Part shown: piece after piece, positions 43,766-53,004 of the stretch
Layout of the letters: each line of letters opens with the position of its first letter
Numbering within the stretch: the first letter of the stretch is position 1
Assembly (NCBI RefSeq): GCF_001021385.1
Contig: NZ_CP011773.1
Span: 4,898,001 to 4,962,000 of the forward strand
Direction: 5' to 3'
DNA: 64,000 bases
Source: Mycobacterium sp. EPa45
GTDB taxonomy: Bacteria; Actinomycetota; Actinomycetes; Mycobacteriales; Mycobacteriaceae
The notes under the pieces: generated by a model
What the model was told of the DNA's origin: nothing
Database searches by the model: none
Seen by the model: only the letters and a program-made list of their open reading frames with translations
Program-made: the position numbers and the translations under genes

Positions 43766-43938
43766 AATCTGAAACTCGGGCGACGGGCATAGGCCACACA
43801 GTAGTCCTCACGCTTGGCTGCGCGGCCCCACCCGCCGGTCCCTCTCGGTCATCGGGACACGGCCGAGAAATCTGTACCACTGACGCGCGCGCAACGTAGA
43901 TTGTCGGTGTTAGCTGTGTTCGAAGCAGGGAGTTCGTC

Positions 43939-44889
43939 ATGACCGTGTCCGTCCGTTCATATCTGACCGCCGGCGTGGCGGCAGCAGTCGTCGGCGCCAT
44001 GGCGTTCGCACCCGTGCAGCCATCGACCCCTACCGTGCTCTCGGTTGACGCGCTCCGGCTCGCCGGCGCGGTGGAGCCGCTGGTCAAACAGGTCAACAAC
44101 GCCGCAGCGACGTTGGGCCAGGCCGACCCGGGCACGGCGCCTCAGCAACCCCTGGCTGCGGCCTCGGCGACCGCCAACAACAACGCGTCGGACGCTATCG
44201 ACGCGGCCTACAACGTGATCATGTACTGGGCCGACTACTGGGCCAACGACTTGGGCCCATATTTACTGGGGTGGGTTCCGTTCGGCTATCTCATCAGCGA
44301 CCAGATCCAGATCTGGTACAACACCTTCACCGTGCCGGTGTCCGCCAGCTTCGTCTACGACTTTCTCGACCCGGTGGTCAACGACTTCTGGAACCCCGCG
44401 GTGTGGAGTGCCGGCCTGACAGCGCTCGCCCAGACCACCTTCAACAGCTTCGGCGCCACGGTGAACCAGGAGATCGCCTACGTCATCAGCTTGCAGTGGT
44501 TCCCGATCCCCCTGCCGCCCCTACCGCCGCTGCCGTTCGCCGCACTGAAGACGCCCGCCGCGGCGGCGAGTGCTGAGACAGCCGTCGCGAAGACCACCGA
44601 CACGCCGAGCGCCAAGTCGGGCACGGGTCATTCCGGCCGGCCGCAGGTGGCCAAGCAGACGACCGACGCAGTTGACGACACGACCGTCGCCGAAACGGTC
44701 ACCGGGACAACCGCATCGCCGGACTCCACTCTGAAGGCCGCCGCAGCCACGAAGTCGGCCAAAGACGACAACGCCGCGAACTCGGGCAAGACCGGTTCGG
44801 CCAAGTCCGGCGCCGACACCGGGAAAAAGAAGTCGACGGCGGGCTCGGCGCGCAGTCACGGCGCCACATCGGCAAAGGGTGACGGCTAG
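43939..44889 (+). CDS. Secreted protein with Lys/Ser/Ala-rich tail, member 1
   Basis: A 316-residue protein with a signal-like hydrophobic start (YLTAGVAAAVVGAMAFAPVQP), an aromatic-rich middle (NVIMYWADYWANDLGPYLLGW, IWYNTFTVPVSASFVYDFL) and a Pro-rich hinge (PIPLPPLPPLPF), followed by a low-complexity tail of about 110 residues ending GKKKSTAGSARSHGATSAKG. It shares this plan with the genes at 48967 and 50113. Such proteins are common in rapidly growing mycobacteria; none has a known function that I can state. The basic tail could bind acidic cell-wall polymers. Confidence 0.7.
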   Translation: MTVSVRSYLTAGVAAAVVGAMAFAPVQPSTPTVLSVDALRLAGAVEPLVKQVNNAAATLGQADPGTAPQQPLAAASATANNNASDAIDAAYNVIMYWADYWANDLGPYLLGWVPFGYLISDQIQIWYNTFTVPVSASFVYDFLDPVVNDFWNPAVWSAGLTALAQTTFNSFGATVNQEIAYVISLQWFPIPLPPLPPLPFAALKTPAAAASAETAVAKTTDTPSAKSGTGHSGRPQVAKQTTDAVDDTTVAETVTGTTASPDSTLKAAAATKSAKDDNAANSGKTGSAKSGADTGKKKSTAGSARSHGATSAKGDG

Positions 44890-44892
44890 GAA

Positions 44893-45309
44893 TTACGGTT
44901 CCCGGGTGCGTCGCCAAAGGAAGAGCGCCGGCGGGGCTGCGCCCAGGGCCAGAAAGAACAGCACGGAGTAGGCCATCACCCCTGGGCCGCCGAACACGAT
45001 GTCACCGCCCGGCCCGCCCAGCGTCAGCCCCGCAACGGTGACCAGCCACGTCAGCAGCGGCAGCGCGGCAAGCCGGGGGGACTCCGTCCAGTGCCCGGCC
45101 GCCCACACCAGGGCCAGGTTCACCAATCCACTGACCAGCGCGCTGATCGGAACGGGAAAACCTCCGACATAGAACGGCAGCAGCAGAGCGCCGGCGACAG
45201 CGGAGATCACGCCGTCGACGGCCAGCAGCGCGAGCACCACGCCGCGGACGGCCGGGGCGGTCGCGCCCGGGTCCTGCGTGACCTCGACGGAACGTTTGGT
45301 GGCGGTCAG
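44893..45309 (-). CDS. Small membrane protein (Rv1171-like)
   Basis: The frame encodes four hydrophobic helices: VRGVVLALLAVDGVISAVAGALLLP, ISALVSGLVNLALVWAAG, LAALPLLTWLVTVAGLTLGG and MAYSVLFFLALGAAPPALFLW, and a basic end (RRTREP). Conservation of length with Rv1171 suggests translation from about 45309, where only CTG is available, overlapping the stop of the small ORF before it; GTG 45240 is the first standard codon within the first helix. The start is unsure. It lies downstream of mshB and the 35-residue ORF, in the same direction. Function unknown. Confidence 0.65.
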   Translation of the reverse strand: MTATKRSVEVTQDPGATAPAVRGVVLALLAVDGVISAVAGALLLPFYVGGFPVPISALVSGLVNLALVWAAGHWTESPRLAALPLLTWLVTVAGLTLGGPGGDIVFGGPGVMAYSVLFFLALGAAPPALFLWRRTREP

Positions 45310-45413
45310 GTCGGGATGCTGTCGAGCAGCGACACCAGCGAGCCGACCACCCATTGGAAATTGTCGGCCCGGTCCTGCCAGTGCTGCAGGTTGGGATCGA
45401 GGTCGGGGTCCAT
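45306..45413 (-). CDS. 35-residue small protein between mshB and the Rv1171-like gene
   Basis: ATG 45413 follows GAAGGGA at 6 bases and opens 35 codons ending at TGA 45306-45308: it begins MDPDLDPNLQHWQDRADNFQ and ends VSLLDSIPT. Third codon positions are almost all G or C, as in the neighbouring genes, which supports coding. The peptide is acidic at the start and amphipathic (WQDRADNFQWVVGSLVSLL). It fills the space between mshB (57 bases upstream) and the membrane protein. I do not recognise a family. Confidence 0.55.
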   Translation of the reverse strand: MDPDLDPNLQHWQDRADNFQWVVGSLVSLLDSIPT

Positions 45414-45469
45414 GGCCGTCCCTTCGTCGCGCGTGCACCGAAGCCTACCCCGTGCGGACGTGCTTCAAC

Positions 45470-46336
45470 CTACTGCCCGAGATCGAGCCCGCCCAGAAGG
45501 TCGGTCTCCCAACCTCGCTCGTTGGTTGGGCCCACCACGCCGTCGACGAGCACGTAGTGTTCGGCGGCCAGCACGGGCAGCACAAGTTTGTTGGACAGCG
45601 TGAACGCCCGCCGGGTGGGGCCGACCAGCATCTGTGTGGCGTGTGCGGCGACGGCGTCGACCTTGGCCTCGACATGCTCGGGCGCCTCAACGATCGCGGT
45701 GACCTTGTCGTCGGGAAAGCCGAATTCGACGTCGGGGGGCGGCATGATCCAGTCGGCCAGCACATCCTCGGGCCCGAGTGCATTGACGCCGTCGCGAAAA
45801 GCGCTGGCGCAGATGACACCCCAGTAGAACTTCGGCACCTTCCACGTCGCGGCGGCGACCGCGGCGGTGGTGATCTTGTGGGTCTGCACATGGTCCGGGT
45901 GGCCGTAGCCGCCGCCGGGGTCATAGGTGGCGACGACGTGCGGCCGCAGTTCGTCGATGACCTCGACCAGGAGGGCGACGGCTTCGTCGAAGTCGGCGTC
46001 GACGAACTTGGTCTGGTTGCGTGCGGGAGTGCCCGGCATGCCGGAATCGCGCCACTTGCCGGCCCCGCCCAGGAACCGCGGGCCGGAGACGCCCAGCGCC
46101 GCAAGCGCGGCCGTCAGTTCGCCGATCCGGTAGCCACCCAGTTGGTCGGCTTCGTCGACCCCGAGGCGCAGCCACCGCTCGTCGATGATCTCGCCCTCTT
46201 CACCGAGGGTGCAGGTGAGCACGGTGACATCGGCGCCGCGTTCTACGTAGCGCGCGATGGTGACGGCGTTGTTCATCGTCTCGTCGTCGGGGTGGGCGTG
46301 CACGAACAACAACCGCGGAGTCTCCTGCTCAGCCAC
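45470..46336 (-). CDS. mshB: Mycothiol biosynthesis deacetylase
   Basis: The zinc enzyme deacetylates N-acetylglucosaminyl-inositol to GlcN-Ins, the second step of mycothiol synthesis. The protein from GTG 46336 is 288 residues. FVHAHPDDE (residues 11-19) carries the metal ligand His13 and catalytic Asp15-type HPDD motif, and [13 protein letters not shown] holds the second His site. [14 protein letters not shown] and [16 protein letters not shown] are family sequences. It corresponds to Rv1170. GTG 46345 is an alternative start. It is divergent from the ClC channel gene. Confidence 0.92.
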   Translation of the reverse strand: MAEQETPRLLFVHAHPDDETMNNAVTIARYVERGADVTVLTCTLGEEGEIIDERWLRLGVDEADQLGGYRIGELTAALAALGVSGPRFLGGAGKWRDSGMPGTPARNQTKFVDADFDEAVALLVEVIDELRPHVVATYDPGGGYGHPDHVQTHKITTAAVAAATWKVPKFYWGVICASAFRDGVNALGPEDVLADWIMPPPDVEFGFPDDKVTAIVEAPEHVEAKVDAVAAHATQMLVGPTRRAFTLSNKLVLPVLAAEHYVLVDGVVGPTNERGWETDLLGGLDLGQ

Positions 46337-46376
46337 GTGCGACACCCTACCGCCGCCAGTGACATAGATTCGGCCC

Positions 46377-47657
46377 GTGAACCGGCGCGACCTGGAGTTC
46401 GGCTGTGCGGTCCTGGCGATCGGGCTGCTGGCCGGGCTTGCGGGCGCCGCGACCACGCTGTTGCTGCACGCCGTCGAACACCTCACCTTCCACTACAGCT
46501 TCGGGACACTTCTTGAGGGCGTCACCGGGTCGAGCCCGGTGCGCCGCGCGGTCGGCCCGACGGTCGGCGGTGCGCTGGCCGGTTTGGGCTGGTGGCTGCT
46601 GCGGCGCCGGACCCGGGTGCCGTCACTCTCGGAAGCCATCAGTGCCCGCGGGCCGTTGCCGCGGCTGGCGTTGTCGCTCGACGCCGGCCTGCAAGTTCTG
46701 CTGGTGGGCACCGGTGCCTCGCTGGGTCGGGAAGGAGCACCGCGGCAGTTCGCCGCGGCGCTCGGCGATCTGGGCACGTCGAGGTGGGCGCTCACTGCCA
46801 GTGACCGTCGAATTCTGTTGGGCTGTGCGGCCGGAGCGGGCCTGGCAGCGGTGTACTCCGTGCCGATGGGCGGCGCCCTGTTCGCGATCCAGATCGCGCT
46901 GCCCGGAGCCGCCGGGCCGGCGACATCAGGCGGAAGCTGGAGCCTGCGCGCGGTGGGGACCGCGATGATCACCTCGAGCATCGCGGTGGCGGTGGCCGCC
47001 CCGGTCACTCACCTCGAGGTGCCGCTGCATTGGCCCGATCCCGAGCTGTCGTATTTGCTGACCGGATTCGCCGTCCTGATCTCACCGCTGGCGCTGGCAG
47101 TCGGCCGCGGCTTCAACCGGTTGATGGCCTACACCAAAGGCCATCGGGTCGGTGACTCATGGCTGCTGATACCGGCGATCGCGGCCGCCGGGCTGTTGGT
47201 CGGCGTGCTGTCGCATTGGTGGCCCGAACTGCCGGGCAACGGCAAAAGCGTGCTGACAGTCAGCGTCGCGTCCGGCCTGACCCTGGCCTCGGCCGGCGTC
47301 ATCCTGCTTCTCAAGCCGCTGGTGACAGCGGTGTTCCTGCGCGCGGGCGCGGTCGGCGGCATGCTCACTCCCGCGTTGGCGACCGGCGCGGCGATGGGGT
47401 CGGTGGTGGCCGTGGTGGTGAATACCTGGACGCCGATGACGGTCAGCGTGCCGGCGGTGTCACTCGCCTGTGCCGCGGGGGTGCTGGCAATCACGCAGGG
47501 CGCCCCGGCCTGGGCAGCGCTGTTCGTGTGGGAGCTGGCCCGCCCGCCGTGGTGGCTGCTGATCGTCTTCGCCGCCGCCGCGTACGCCGCGAGTCTGCTC
47601 GACGGATTCCTGCGGCGCCGCCGAGAAATTCAGTTGAACTCCCCAGCGCGCCACTGA
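46377..47657 (+). CDS. ClC family chloride channel/antiporter
   Basis: A 426-residue protein with about ten membrane helices and the ClC sequence [21 protein letters not shown] (GREGP motif, Pro here shifted to GREGAP), and [18 protein letters not shown], the GxFxP-type region. The GSGIP motif of canonical transporters is not evident ([15 protein letters not shown] stands in its place), so anion selectivity or gating may differ. Start GTG at 46377 is about 40 bases from the mshB start. Such transporters exchange chloride for protons across the inner membrane. Confidence 0.83.
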   Translation: MNRRDLEFGCAVLAIGLLAGLAGAATTLLLHAVEHLTFHYSFGTLLEGVTGSSPVRRAVGPTVGGALAGLGWWLLRRRTRVPSLSEAISARGPLPRLALSLDAGLQVLLVGTGASLGREGAPRQFAAALGDLGTSRWALTASDRRILLGCAAGAGLAAVYSVPMGGALFAIQIALPGAAGPATSGGSWSLRAVGTAMITSSIAVAVAAPVTHLEVPLHWPDPELSYLLTGFAVLISPLALAVGRGFNRLMAYTKGHRVGDSWLLIPAIAAAGLLVGVLSHWWPELPGNGKSVLTVSVASGLTLASAGVILLLKPLVTAVFLRAGAVGGMLTPALATGAAMGSVVAVVVNTWTPMTVSVPAVSLACAAGVLAITQGAPAWAALFVWELARPPWWLLIVFAAAAYAASLLDGFLRRRREIQLNSPARH

Positions 47658-47689
47658 CAACTGCGGCCGCATCGGGTAGAAGGACTCAG

Positions 47690-48745
47690 GTGGAGAACTT
47701 GCCGCTTCCCCCGACCGCAGGCTCATCGATTCAACGCGCCATGGAACGCCGGCTGCTCCGGCGTTCGATCGCCAGCGGTGAGATCACCATGCCCGCCGTG
47801 CCAGGCATGCTCGAGGCGTATGTGACCATGTGCGCCAACCTTTTCGGGACACTGGGCAGCGAATTCAGCGCCGAGCAGATCGACGAACTCCGCGGCATCC
47901 TGCATGCCCAGTTGACCGAAGCGTTCACCGCCTCCCCGCGTTCGGAGATCGTCATCTCCTACAGCGCCCCCGTCGGAACGGTGTTGAGCTACCACGTGAA
48001 AAGCCGGTGGTGGACGGTTGAAGGCGCGTACGAGAACTGGATCGCCACCCGCGAACCGCCGCTGTTCGGTTCGGAGCCGGACGCGCGGGTGTGGGCACTG
48101 GCCACCGAGGCGGCCGATCCCCCCTCCTTCCCGATCCTGGATCTGGGTGCCGGAACCGGACGCAACGCACTCGCCCTGGCGCGGCGCGGCCATGCCGTCG
48201 ACGTGGTGGAGCTGACGGCCTCGTTCGCCGAAAGCATCCGCGCGGCCGCCCAGAGCGAGTCGCTCGCCGTTCGCGTGTTGCAACGCGACATCTTCGCGAC
48301 GGCCGACGACCTCCGCCGCGACTACCAATTGATTTTGCTGTCGGAGGTCGTGTCGGACTTCCGGTCCACCGATCAGCTGCGCGGGATCTTCGACTTGGCC
48401 TCGCGGTGCCTGGCCCCCGGCGGCCGCCTGGTGTTCAACGCGTTCGTCGCGCACCGCGACTACATCCCCGATGACGGGGCACTTCAGCTGGGCCAGCAGT
48501 GCTACACCACGATCTTCACGCAACACCAGATGGCCGATGCATTGGCCGGGTTTCCGCTGACCCTGGTGTCGGACATGTCGGTCTATGACTACGAGAGGGA
48601 CCATCTGCCGGCCGGGACCTGGCCGCCGACCAGCTGGTACGCCGAATGGGTCAGCGGGCAGGACGTGTTCGACGTCCCCCGCGACGAACGTCCGGTCGAG
48701 ATGCGCTGGCTGGTGTACGAGAAGTCGAGCACACCACCTACGTGA
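47690..48745 (+). CDS. Class I SAM-dependent methyltransferase
   Basis: From the GTG at 47690 (AAGGA upstream) the product is 351 residues. ILDLGAGTGRNALALARRGHAVDVVEL is motif I with its acidic loop for S-adenosylmethionine. LILLSEVVSDFRSTDQLRG and LAPGGRLVFNAFV are motifs post-II and III. The N-terminal 130 residues form an extra helical domain, and the tail holds SWYAEWVSGQDVFD. The overall style resembles tellurite-resistance/TehB-like and small-molecule methyltransferases. Substrate unknown. It lies 33 bases after the ClC gene. Confidence 0.82.
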   Translation: MENLPLPPTAGSSIQRAMERRLLRRSIASGEITMPAVPGMLEAYVTMCANLFGTLGSEFSAEQIDELRGILHAQLTEAFTASPRSEIVISYSAPVGTVLSYHVKSRWWTVEGAYENWIATREPPLFGSEPDARVWALATEAADPPSFPILDLGAGTGRNALALARRGHAVDVVELTASFAESIRAAAQSESLAVRVLQRDIFATADDLRRDYQLILLSEVVSDFRSTDQLRGIFDLASRCLAPGGRLVFNAFVAHRDYIPDDGALQLGQQCYTTIFTQHQMADALAGFPLTLVSDMSVYDYERDHLPAGTWPPTSWYAEWVSGQDVFDVPRDERPVEMRWLVYEKSSTPPT

Positions 48746-48966
48746 CGCACCGAAATTAGCCGGTTTGTGCGTATTCAAACTCCCTTAGCCGCCCTTAAGG
48801 TTTCCGGGAGAACTAATTGGGTTGGCTCCCAAGGATTTTGTGCCCTCACCTCGGTGAATGAGGGTTCTCGGGCAAAAAAATTCTCAGGCGGAGTCTTTAC
48901 CCTTATCAGCCTTTTCTCAGGTATCGTTCTTGTAGCCGGTGCCGCAAACATGGATAGGGAGACGGC
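48746..48966 (+). promoter_or_regulatory. Leader with alternative hairpins before a secreted protein gene
   Basis: This 221-base region is distinctly AT-richer than its flanks. CTCCC (48780-48784), GGGAG (48806-48810) and CTCCC (48826-48830) allow the middle arm to pair with either side, and CCCTCA/TGAGGG form a third stem near 48850-48871, followed by a run of seven A at 48878. The gene at 48967 has GGGAGA 5 bases before its ATG. It is a plausible 5' UTR with regulation, but no known riboswitch class fits. Confidence 0.35.
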
Positions 48967-49983
48967 ATGCGACGGGCGTTGGGGCCAGTCCTTACTACAG
49001 GAGTGGCACTCGTGGCGGCGACTGTGGTCGTGGCCAACCCCCTCGCGCCTCCGTCCAGGGACATGCAGATTTCGACCACCCAGTTGTCGACCAGCCCTGA
49101 TCTGCTCAGCCCGTCGGACAAATCCCTGCTCAGCGCGTTGACTCCCAAGGTGGCCGTGTCCGATATCGGCCCGGCGCTTGCGCAGATTCTGGCCGCCCTC
49201 GCCGCCGACGCCGACCGGATCAGCCGCGAGGTCAGCTCGGCGATCAACCCGGAGCCGGTCGTAATTTCGGCGCTGCCCGAGCAAACCGCGTATCGGCCCG
49301 AACCCGTCGTTCCGGCCTTCGTCGAGTCGGCGAATGCCACTCCTGCGGCGCCCACCAGCTTCGCCTCCGCGGTCGTCAGCTCTGAGGTCGTAAAGGCACT
49401 GAACGGCCTGGTCCTGGACACCTCCGTTCTCAGCGGGAAGGTGGTCGAGGCTGCCTATGCCGTCGTCGACGTGATCTTGCGGGTGCCTCAGTACGTCATG
49501 ACCGCCGCTCTGGACGTCCTCAAAGGTGATATCGCCGGCGCGCTGGACACCGTCAAAGCCGCACTCAACGCGATCTGGGCTCCCGGGCTGACCATTCTCG
49601 ACGGCATCCGGGACTTCTTGTACGGCCGAGCCCCTGCGCCCATCCCGCCGCCCGCAGCATTCAAGACTGTCGCCGCATCGGCCACTGTGAGCTCCGGCAT
49701 CGACACCACGCAGACCGAGAGTGACCCGTCGCCCAGCACCGGCACCGCGACGACGTCGTCGTCCGGCCGCGACAAGGCTGACTCCGCGCGCAAACGCGAC
49801 ACGGCGCCGTCGGCCGCGAGCCTGAAGCCGAGCGCGACGAAGTCGGCCGACACAGGCACGGACATCGGTACCTCCACCAAAGAGCCCGGCAGCAGCAAGC
49901 CGGCGACAGGCACAACACGCTCCACCGCCGGGTCGGGCCGGGCCTCGAAGAACTCCGCGAGCGCCAGGTCGTCGTCCGACTGA
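48967..49983 (+). CDS. Secreted protein with Lys/Ser/Thr-rich tail, member 2
   Basis: The 338-residue protein starts MRRALGPVLTTGVALVAATV with a signal-like helix and VVANPLAPPSRD after it. The middle has helical segments (PALAQILAALAADADRI and YAVVDVILRVPQYVMTAALDVLKGDIAGA). A Pro-rich hinge (APAPIPPPAAF) leads into a tail of about 110 residues, very rich in Ser, Thr, Lys, Arg and Asp. The design equals that of the genes at 43939 and 50113. It has an unusually long leader upstream. Function unknown; localisation in the envelope is inferred. Confidence 0.72.
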   Translation: MRRALGPVLTTGVALVAATVVVANPLAPPSRDMQISTTQLSTSPDLLSPSDKSLLSALTPKVAVSDIGPALAQILAALAADADRISREVSSAINPEPVVISALPEQTAYRPEPVVPAFVESANATPAAPTSFASAVVSSEVVKALNGLVLDTSVLSGKVVEAAYAVVDVILRVPQYVMTAALDVLKGDIAGALDTVKAALNAIWAPGLTILDGIRDFLYGRAPAPIPPPAAFKTVAASATVSSGIDTTQTESDPSPSTGTATTSSSGRDKADSARKRDTAPSAASLKPSATKSADTGTDIGTSTKEPGSSKPATGTTRSTAGSGRASKNSASARSSSD

Positions 49984-50112
49984 GCCGCCCGGCGCCGGGC
50001 GAAGTGGTTCACCGCTCAACCAACCCGCGCCAGATGTCCGCAACTCGCCGCTTATCAATTTGCTGTCGGGTAGGTTTTGCCTGGTCGGTACACCTTGGCG
50101 AAGGAGCCAGAA

Positions 50113-51072
50113 ATGCCTGCCGCTGTCAACGCGTTCTATCGGACCACCATCGCGCTCGCCGGGGCGAGCGTCGTCGCCGCCAGCCCGCTGATCCCCAGCC
50201 ACACCGCGCCCATCGCATCGGTGCAGCTCCCCCAGATCCAGCTCACCGACCTGAGCGTTCCGGCGCTCGGCGCCATCCCCTATCAGATCGGCATCAACAT
50301 GCTCGGCGACTTCATCGCCGCAGCGCCGATCCTGCTCGGCAGCACCCAGCAGTGCGCGACCGTCTGCCTCGGGCCGAATACCCCGGCGCCGGACCCGAAC
50401 TACGCCCCCTTCACCGGCTGGGGTCTCGTGGGTCTCGGCAACGGGCTGATCACCAGCCCGGCCGCATTCTTCGCCGCGCTGCAAGCCGGCCAGAATGCCG
50501 CCCAGGCAGTGGGCGTGGCACTGCTCGCCATCCAGGTGCCGATCGCCAACACATTCAGCCTGCTTCTCGCGCCGCGCATCCCGGCCGGGGGCTTCGAGTT
50601 GCGGGCCACGCTGGACCGTGCGTTCGCGGCCTACAAACACGCCGTCGACTACGGGGTCAACATCGCCGCCCAGGCCTTCGTGACCGGCCCGCTGACGGTT
50701 TTGGCCGGCGCGGTCGAGGGGACGACGGTGTTCGCCGGAACCCTGGCCCAGACCGGTGACGTCGCGGCCGCTTTCGCCGCCGGCCGCATCCCGTTCCAGA
50801 ACTCGATCCGGACTGCCACCACCGACCTGGTCAACGAGATCAACGAGGGCCGTACGACCATCTACGCCGACCTCACCGCGGGACCCGGAGCAACCACCCG
50901 GCCGATACCCACGGTGACACCGCCGGCCGGGGCGGCCCTGCGGCCGGCCAACAAGACCACCTCGGTGAAGGCGAGCCCGGCCGACGCCACCGCCGGCAAC
51001 GGCAAGTCCGCTGCCAAGAGCAGCGGCGTCGCGGGGTCCAAGCGAGCACACAAGGCCGCCGCCGGCGGGTAG
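50113..51072 (+). CDS. Secreted protein with Lys/Ala-rich tail, member 3
   Basis: ATG 50113 is 7 bases after AAGGAG, giving 319 residues with a signal-like start MPAAVNAFYRTTIALAGASV and VAASPLIPSHTAP. The middle is apolar and rich in Gly/Ala (LGSTQQCATVCLGPNTPAPD has a Cys pair; GWGLVGLGNGLITSPAAFFAALQAG). The C-terminus from about 255 is a short Lys/Ala/Ser tail ending KRAHKAAAGG. It follows member 2 by 130 bases on the same strand, a tandem arrangement. It ends 3 bases from the convergent lpqW. Function unknown. Confidence 0.72.
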   Translation: MPAAVNAFYRTTIALAGASVVAASPLIPSHTAPIASVQLPQIQLTDLSVPALGAIPYQIGINMLGDFIAAAPILLGSTQQCATVCLGPNTPAPDPNYAPFTGWGLVGLGNGLITSPAAFFAALQAGQNAAQAVGVALLAIQVPIANTFSLLLAPRIPAGGFELRATLDRAFAAYKHAVDYGVNIAAQAFVTGPLTVLAGAVEGTTVFAGTLAQTGDVAAAFAAGRIPFQNSIRTATTDLVNEINEGRTTIYADLTAGPGATTRPIPTVTPPAGAALRPANKTTSVKASPADATAGNGKSAAKSSGVAGSKRAHKAAAGG

Positions 51073-51074
51073 GC

Positions 51075-52982
51075 CTACTGCGCGGCTTTGGCCCAACGGC
51101 CGGCGTCACCGACGATGCCGACCGGCACCGCCCCGCTCAGGCTGACGTTCTGCACGCTTGGGCCGACAGCGACGATCGTGGTGTCCTGCAGAATCGGCAA
51201 CACTGCCGATAGGTTCCACAACCGAGGTTCGACCAGATCGATGACGTCGCCGATCTTGGCCGAACCATCAAGCGCCGCTTCAATATTGGGCTGAATGCTG
51301 CGATCGCAGATGCCGGTGAGGTTGGACGGCGCCTGCACCAGCGCACCGGATTCCGGGGCGGGCGGCGGCGGGCTCGTCGGCGTCATAGTGGTCGTGCTGG
51401 GCGACGGAGTCGTCGACGGCGTTGGCGATGTGCTGGCCGTCGTGCTGGTCGGGGCGGCCGTCGACACCGCCGTCGCCTCCAACGCGGGGCAGCCGTAGCG
51501 GGAGGCCAGCGCGGTGGCCAGGTCACCGCCTGCAGCGTGCCAGCCGACGATGGCGTCGACCCGGTTGTTCACCAGCGCGTCCCCGTAGAGCACGGGCGGA
51601 TCCAGCGGCAGCACCGTCGCGGCGATCCCGACACTGCGCAGCTGATCGGCCGCGGTGTTGGCCACCGCCACCGCCGTCGGGTCGTTGGCCGCCACACCGA
51701 TCACCAATGACAGGATCTCGCCGTCCTTGCTGACCCGCCCCCGGGTGAGCTCCGGCGGCCCGGGCTGCGGTGTCGGGGTGCGCGAGCCGGCCGACGGCGG
51801 CGACGGCACCGGAGATTCGGTGGGTGTGCGGTCGATCTGGAAGCCGACCTGTTCGAGTAGTTCCAGGGAGCGCTGCTTGCCAAGCGCCGGCGGCGCGGTG
51901 GGTACATAACCCGGATCGCTCGGGGCGCGCACCTGGGCCTGGGCCAGGGTGACGGTGTTGTCGCTGCCCGCGCCCACGGCGGCCAGCAGGTCGACGTCCA
52001 GCAGACCCAGAATCGCTTTGCGCACAGCAGGATCCGCCAGTTTGGGCTCGCTCGCCCGCAAGGTCATCTGCATGACGCGCGGGGTGACGATCCGCGCGGT
52101 GCGCACGTCGGGGATCGCCGACAGCTGGGCGAATGCCGCGGCGCCGCCGTGGACCTGCGCCACCTGAGTGTCGCCGTTGCGGATCGAATCGGCCAGCGCG
52201 GCGGGCGCGCCTGCGCGGCGGAACAGAATCTGGTCGGGGTGGGCCGGCGGTCCCCAGAACCTGTCGTTGCGCGCCAGCAGGATCTCGTCGCGTTGCGGGT
52301 CGATGTTGTCCACCCGGAACTGGCCCGCCGTCACCGGCATCGCGCGGGCCAGGCCGGCCGGGAAACCACCCGGCACATCCTTGACGATGTGGGCGGGCAG
52401 CAGGTCATTGAACAGTTCTCGCCACGCCGGGTACGGCTGGGCGAACGTCACCACCGCGGTCTTGCCGCCCTCGATCGACTGGACGCCAGTGATCAGGTCG
52501 TAGCCGGCAGGGTCGACCACGCCGGGCTGGCTGACCATCTGGCGCCAGAGGTACCAGAAGTCGTCGGCGGCGATCGGGGCGTTGTCGGTCCACGACGCTT
52601 CGGGCCGGATCTTGTAGGTGACGGTGAACGGGTTCTGGTTGGTCACCTCCGCCGAGACCAGCAGCGTCGGATCCATCTCCCAGCGGGAGCCGGTCGGCGT
52701 CGCGGGATCCGGGATCGGGCGGAACGAACTGGGCAGCACCAGCGCGCTGATGGCGGCGTTCACCGGGGATTGATCCGACAGCAGGTGCGGATTGAACCCG
52801 GCGCCGATCGAGTCGATGCCCATGATGATCTGGGTGGCCCGGGCCGGTGGCGGGGGCGGCGAATTCGTCGTCTCGGTGCTTTGCGGCGCGGGCGGCGGAC
52901 TGACCGTACAGGCCGCCGTGACCAGCACGGACAGCAGTACAGCCAGGGCTTGCAGGCTGCGCAGTCCGGTCGGCACGCCCAT
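51075..52982 (-). CDS. lpqW: LpqW lipoprotein, substrate-binding-protein fold
   Basis: A 635-residue lipoprotein with signal [20 protein letters not shown] and lipobox TAAC (about 22-25). The long mature part follows the oligopeptide-binding (SBP_bac_5) fold: [55 protein letters not shown] and [15 protein letters not shown]. No permease is next to it. In mycobacteria LpqW (Rv1166) influences the balance between phosphatidylinositol mannosides and lipoarabinomannan. It stands apart from an ABC transporter and acts on the periplasmic side. A Thr/Ser/Pro-rich insert (about 510-545) is unusual and probably a linker. Confidence 0.9.
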   Translation of the reverse strand: MGVPTGLRSLQALAVLLSVLVTAACTVSPPPAPQSTETTNSPPPPPARATQIIMGIDSIGAGFNPHLLSDQSPVNAAISALVLPSSFRPIPDPATPTGSRWEMDPTLLVSAEVTNQNPFTVTYKIRPEASWTDNAPIAADDFWYLWRQMVSQPGVVDPAGYDLITGVQSIEGGKTAVVTFAQPYPAWRELFNDLLPAHIVKDVPGGFPAGLARAMPVTAGQFRVDNIDPQRDEILLARNDRFWGPPAHPDQILFRRAGAPAALADSIRNGDTQVAQVHGGAAAFAQLSAIPDVRTARIVTPRVMQMTLRASEPKLADPAVRKAILGLLDVDLLAAVGAGSDNTVTLAQAQVRAPSDPGYVPTAPPALGKQRSLELLEQVGFQIDRTPTESPVPSPPSAGSRTPTPQPGPPELTRGRVSKDGEILSLVIGVAANDPTAVAVANTAADQLRSVGIAATVLPLDPPVLYGDALVNNRVDAIVGWHAAGGDLATALASRYGCPALEATAVSTAAPTSTTASTSPTPSTTPSPSTTTMTPTSPPPPAPESGALVQAPSNLTGICDRSIQPNIEAALDGSAKIGDVIDLVEPRLWNLSAVLPILQDTTIVAVGPSVQNVSLSGAVPVGIVGDAGRWAKAAQ

Positions 52983-53004
52983 CAGAGTAGCGATAGGTCG
53001 CAGG

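Noticed and set aside
45354..45438. Longer start for the Rv1171-like membrane protein
   Set aside because: The extra residues are read out of frame over the 35-residue ORF and are Arg/Gly/Gln-rich, unlike coding sequence.
48780..48900. Possible c-di-AMP (ydaO-type) riboswitch, because of GGTGAAT and GGGAGAAC fragments
   Set aside because: The order and spacing of the conserved blocks do not fit, and the conserved CAGCTAACC-type segment is missing.
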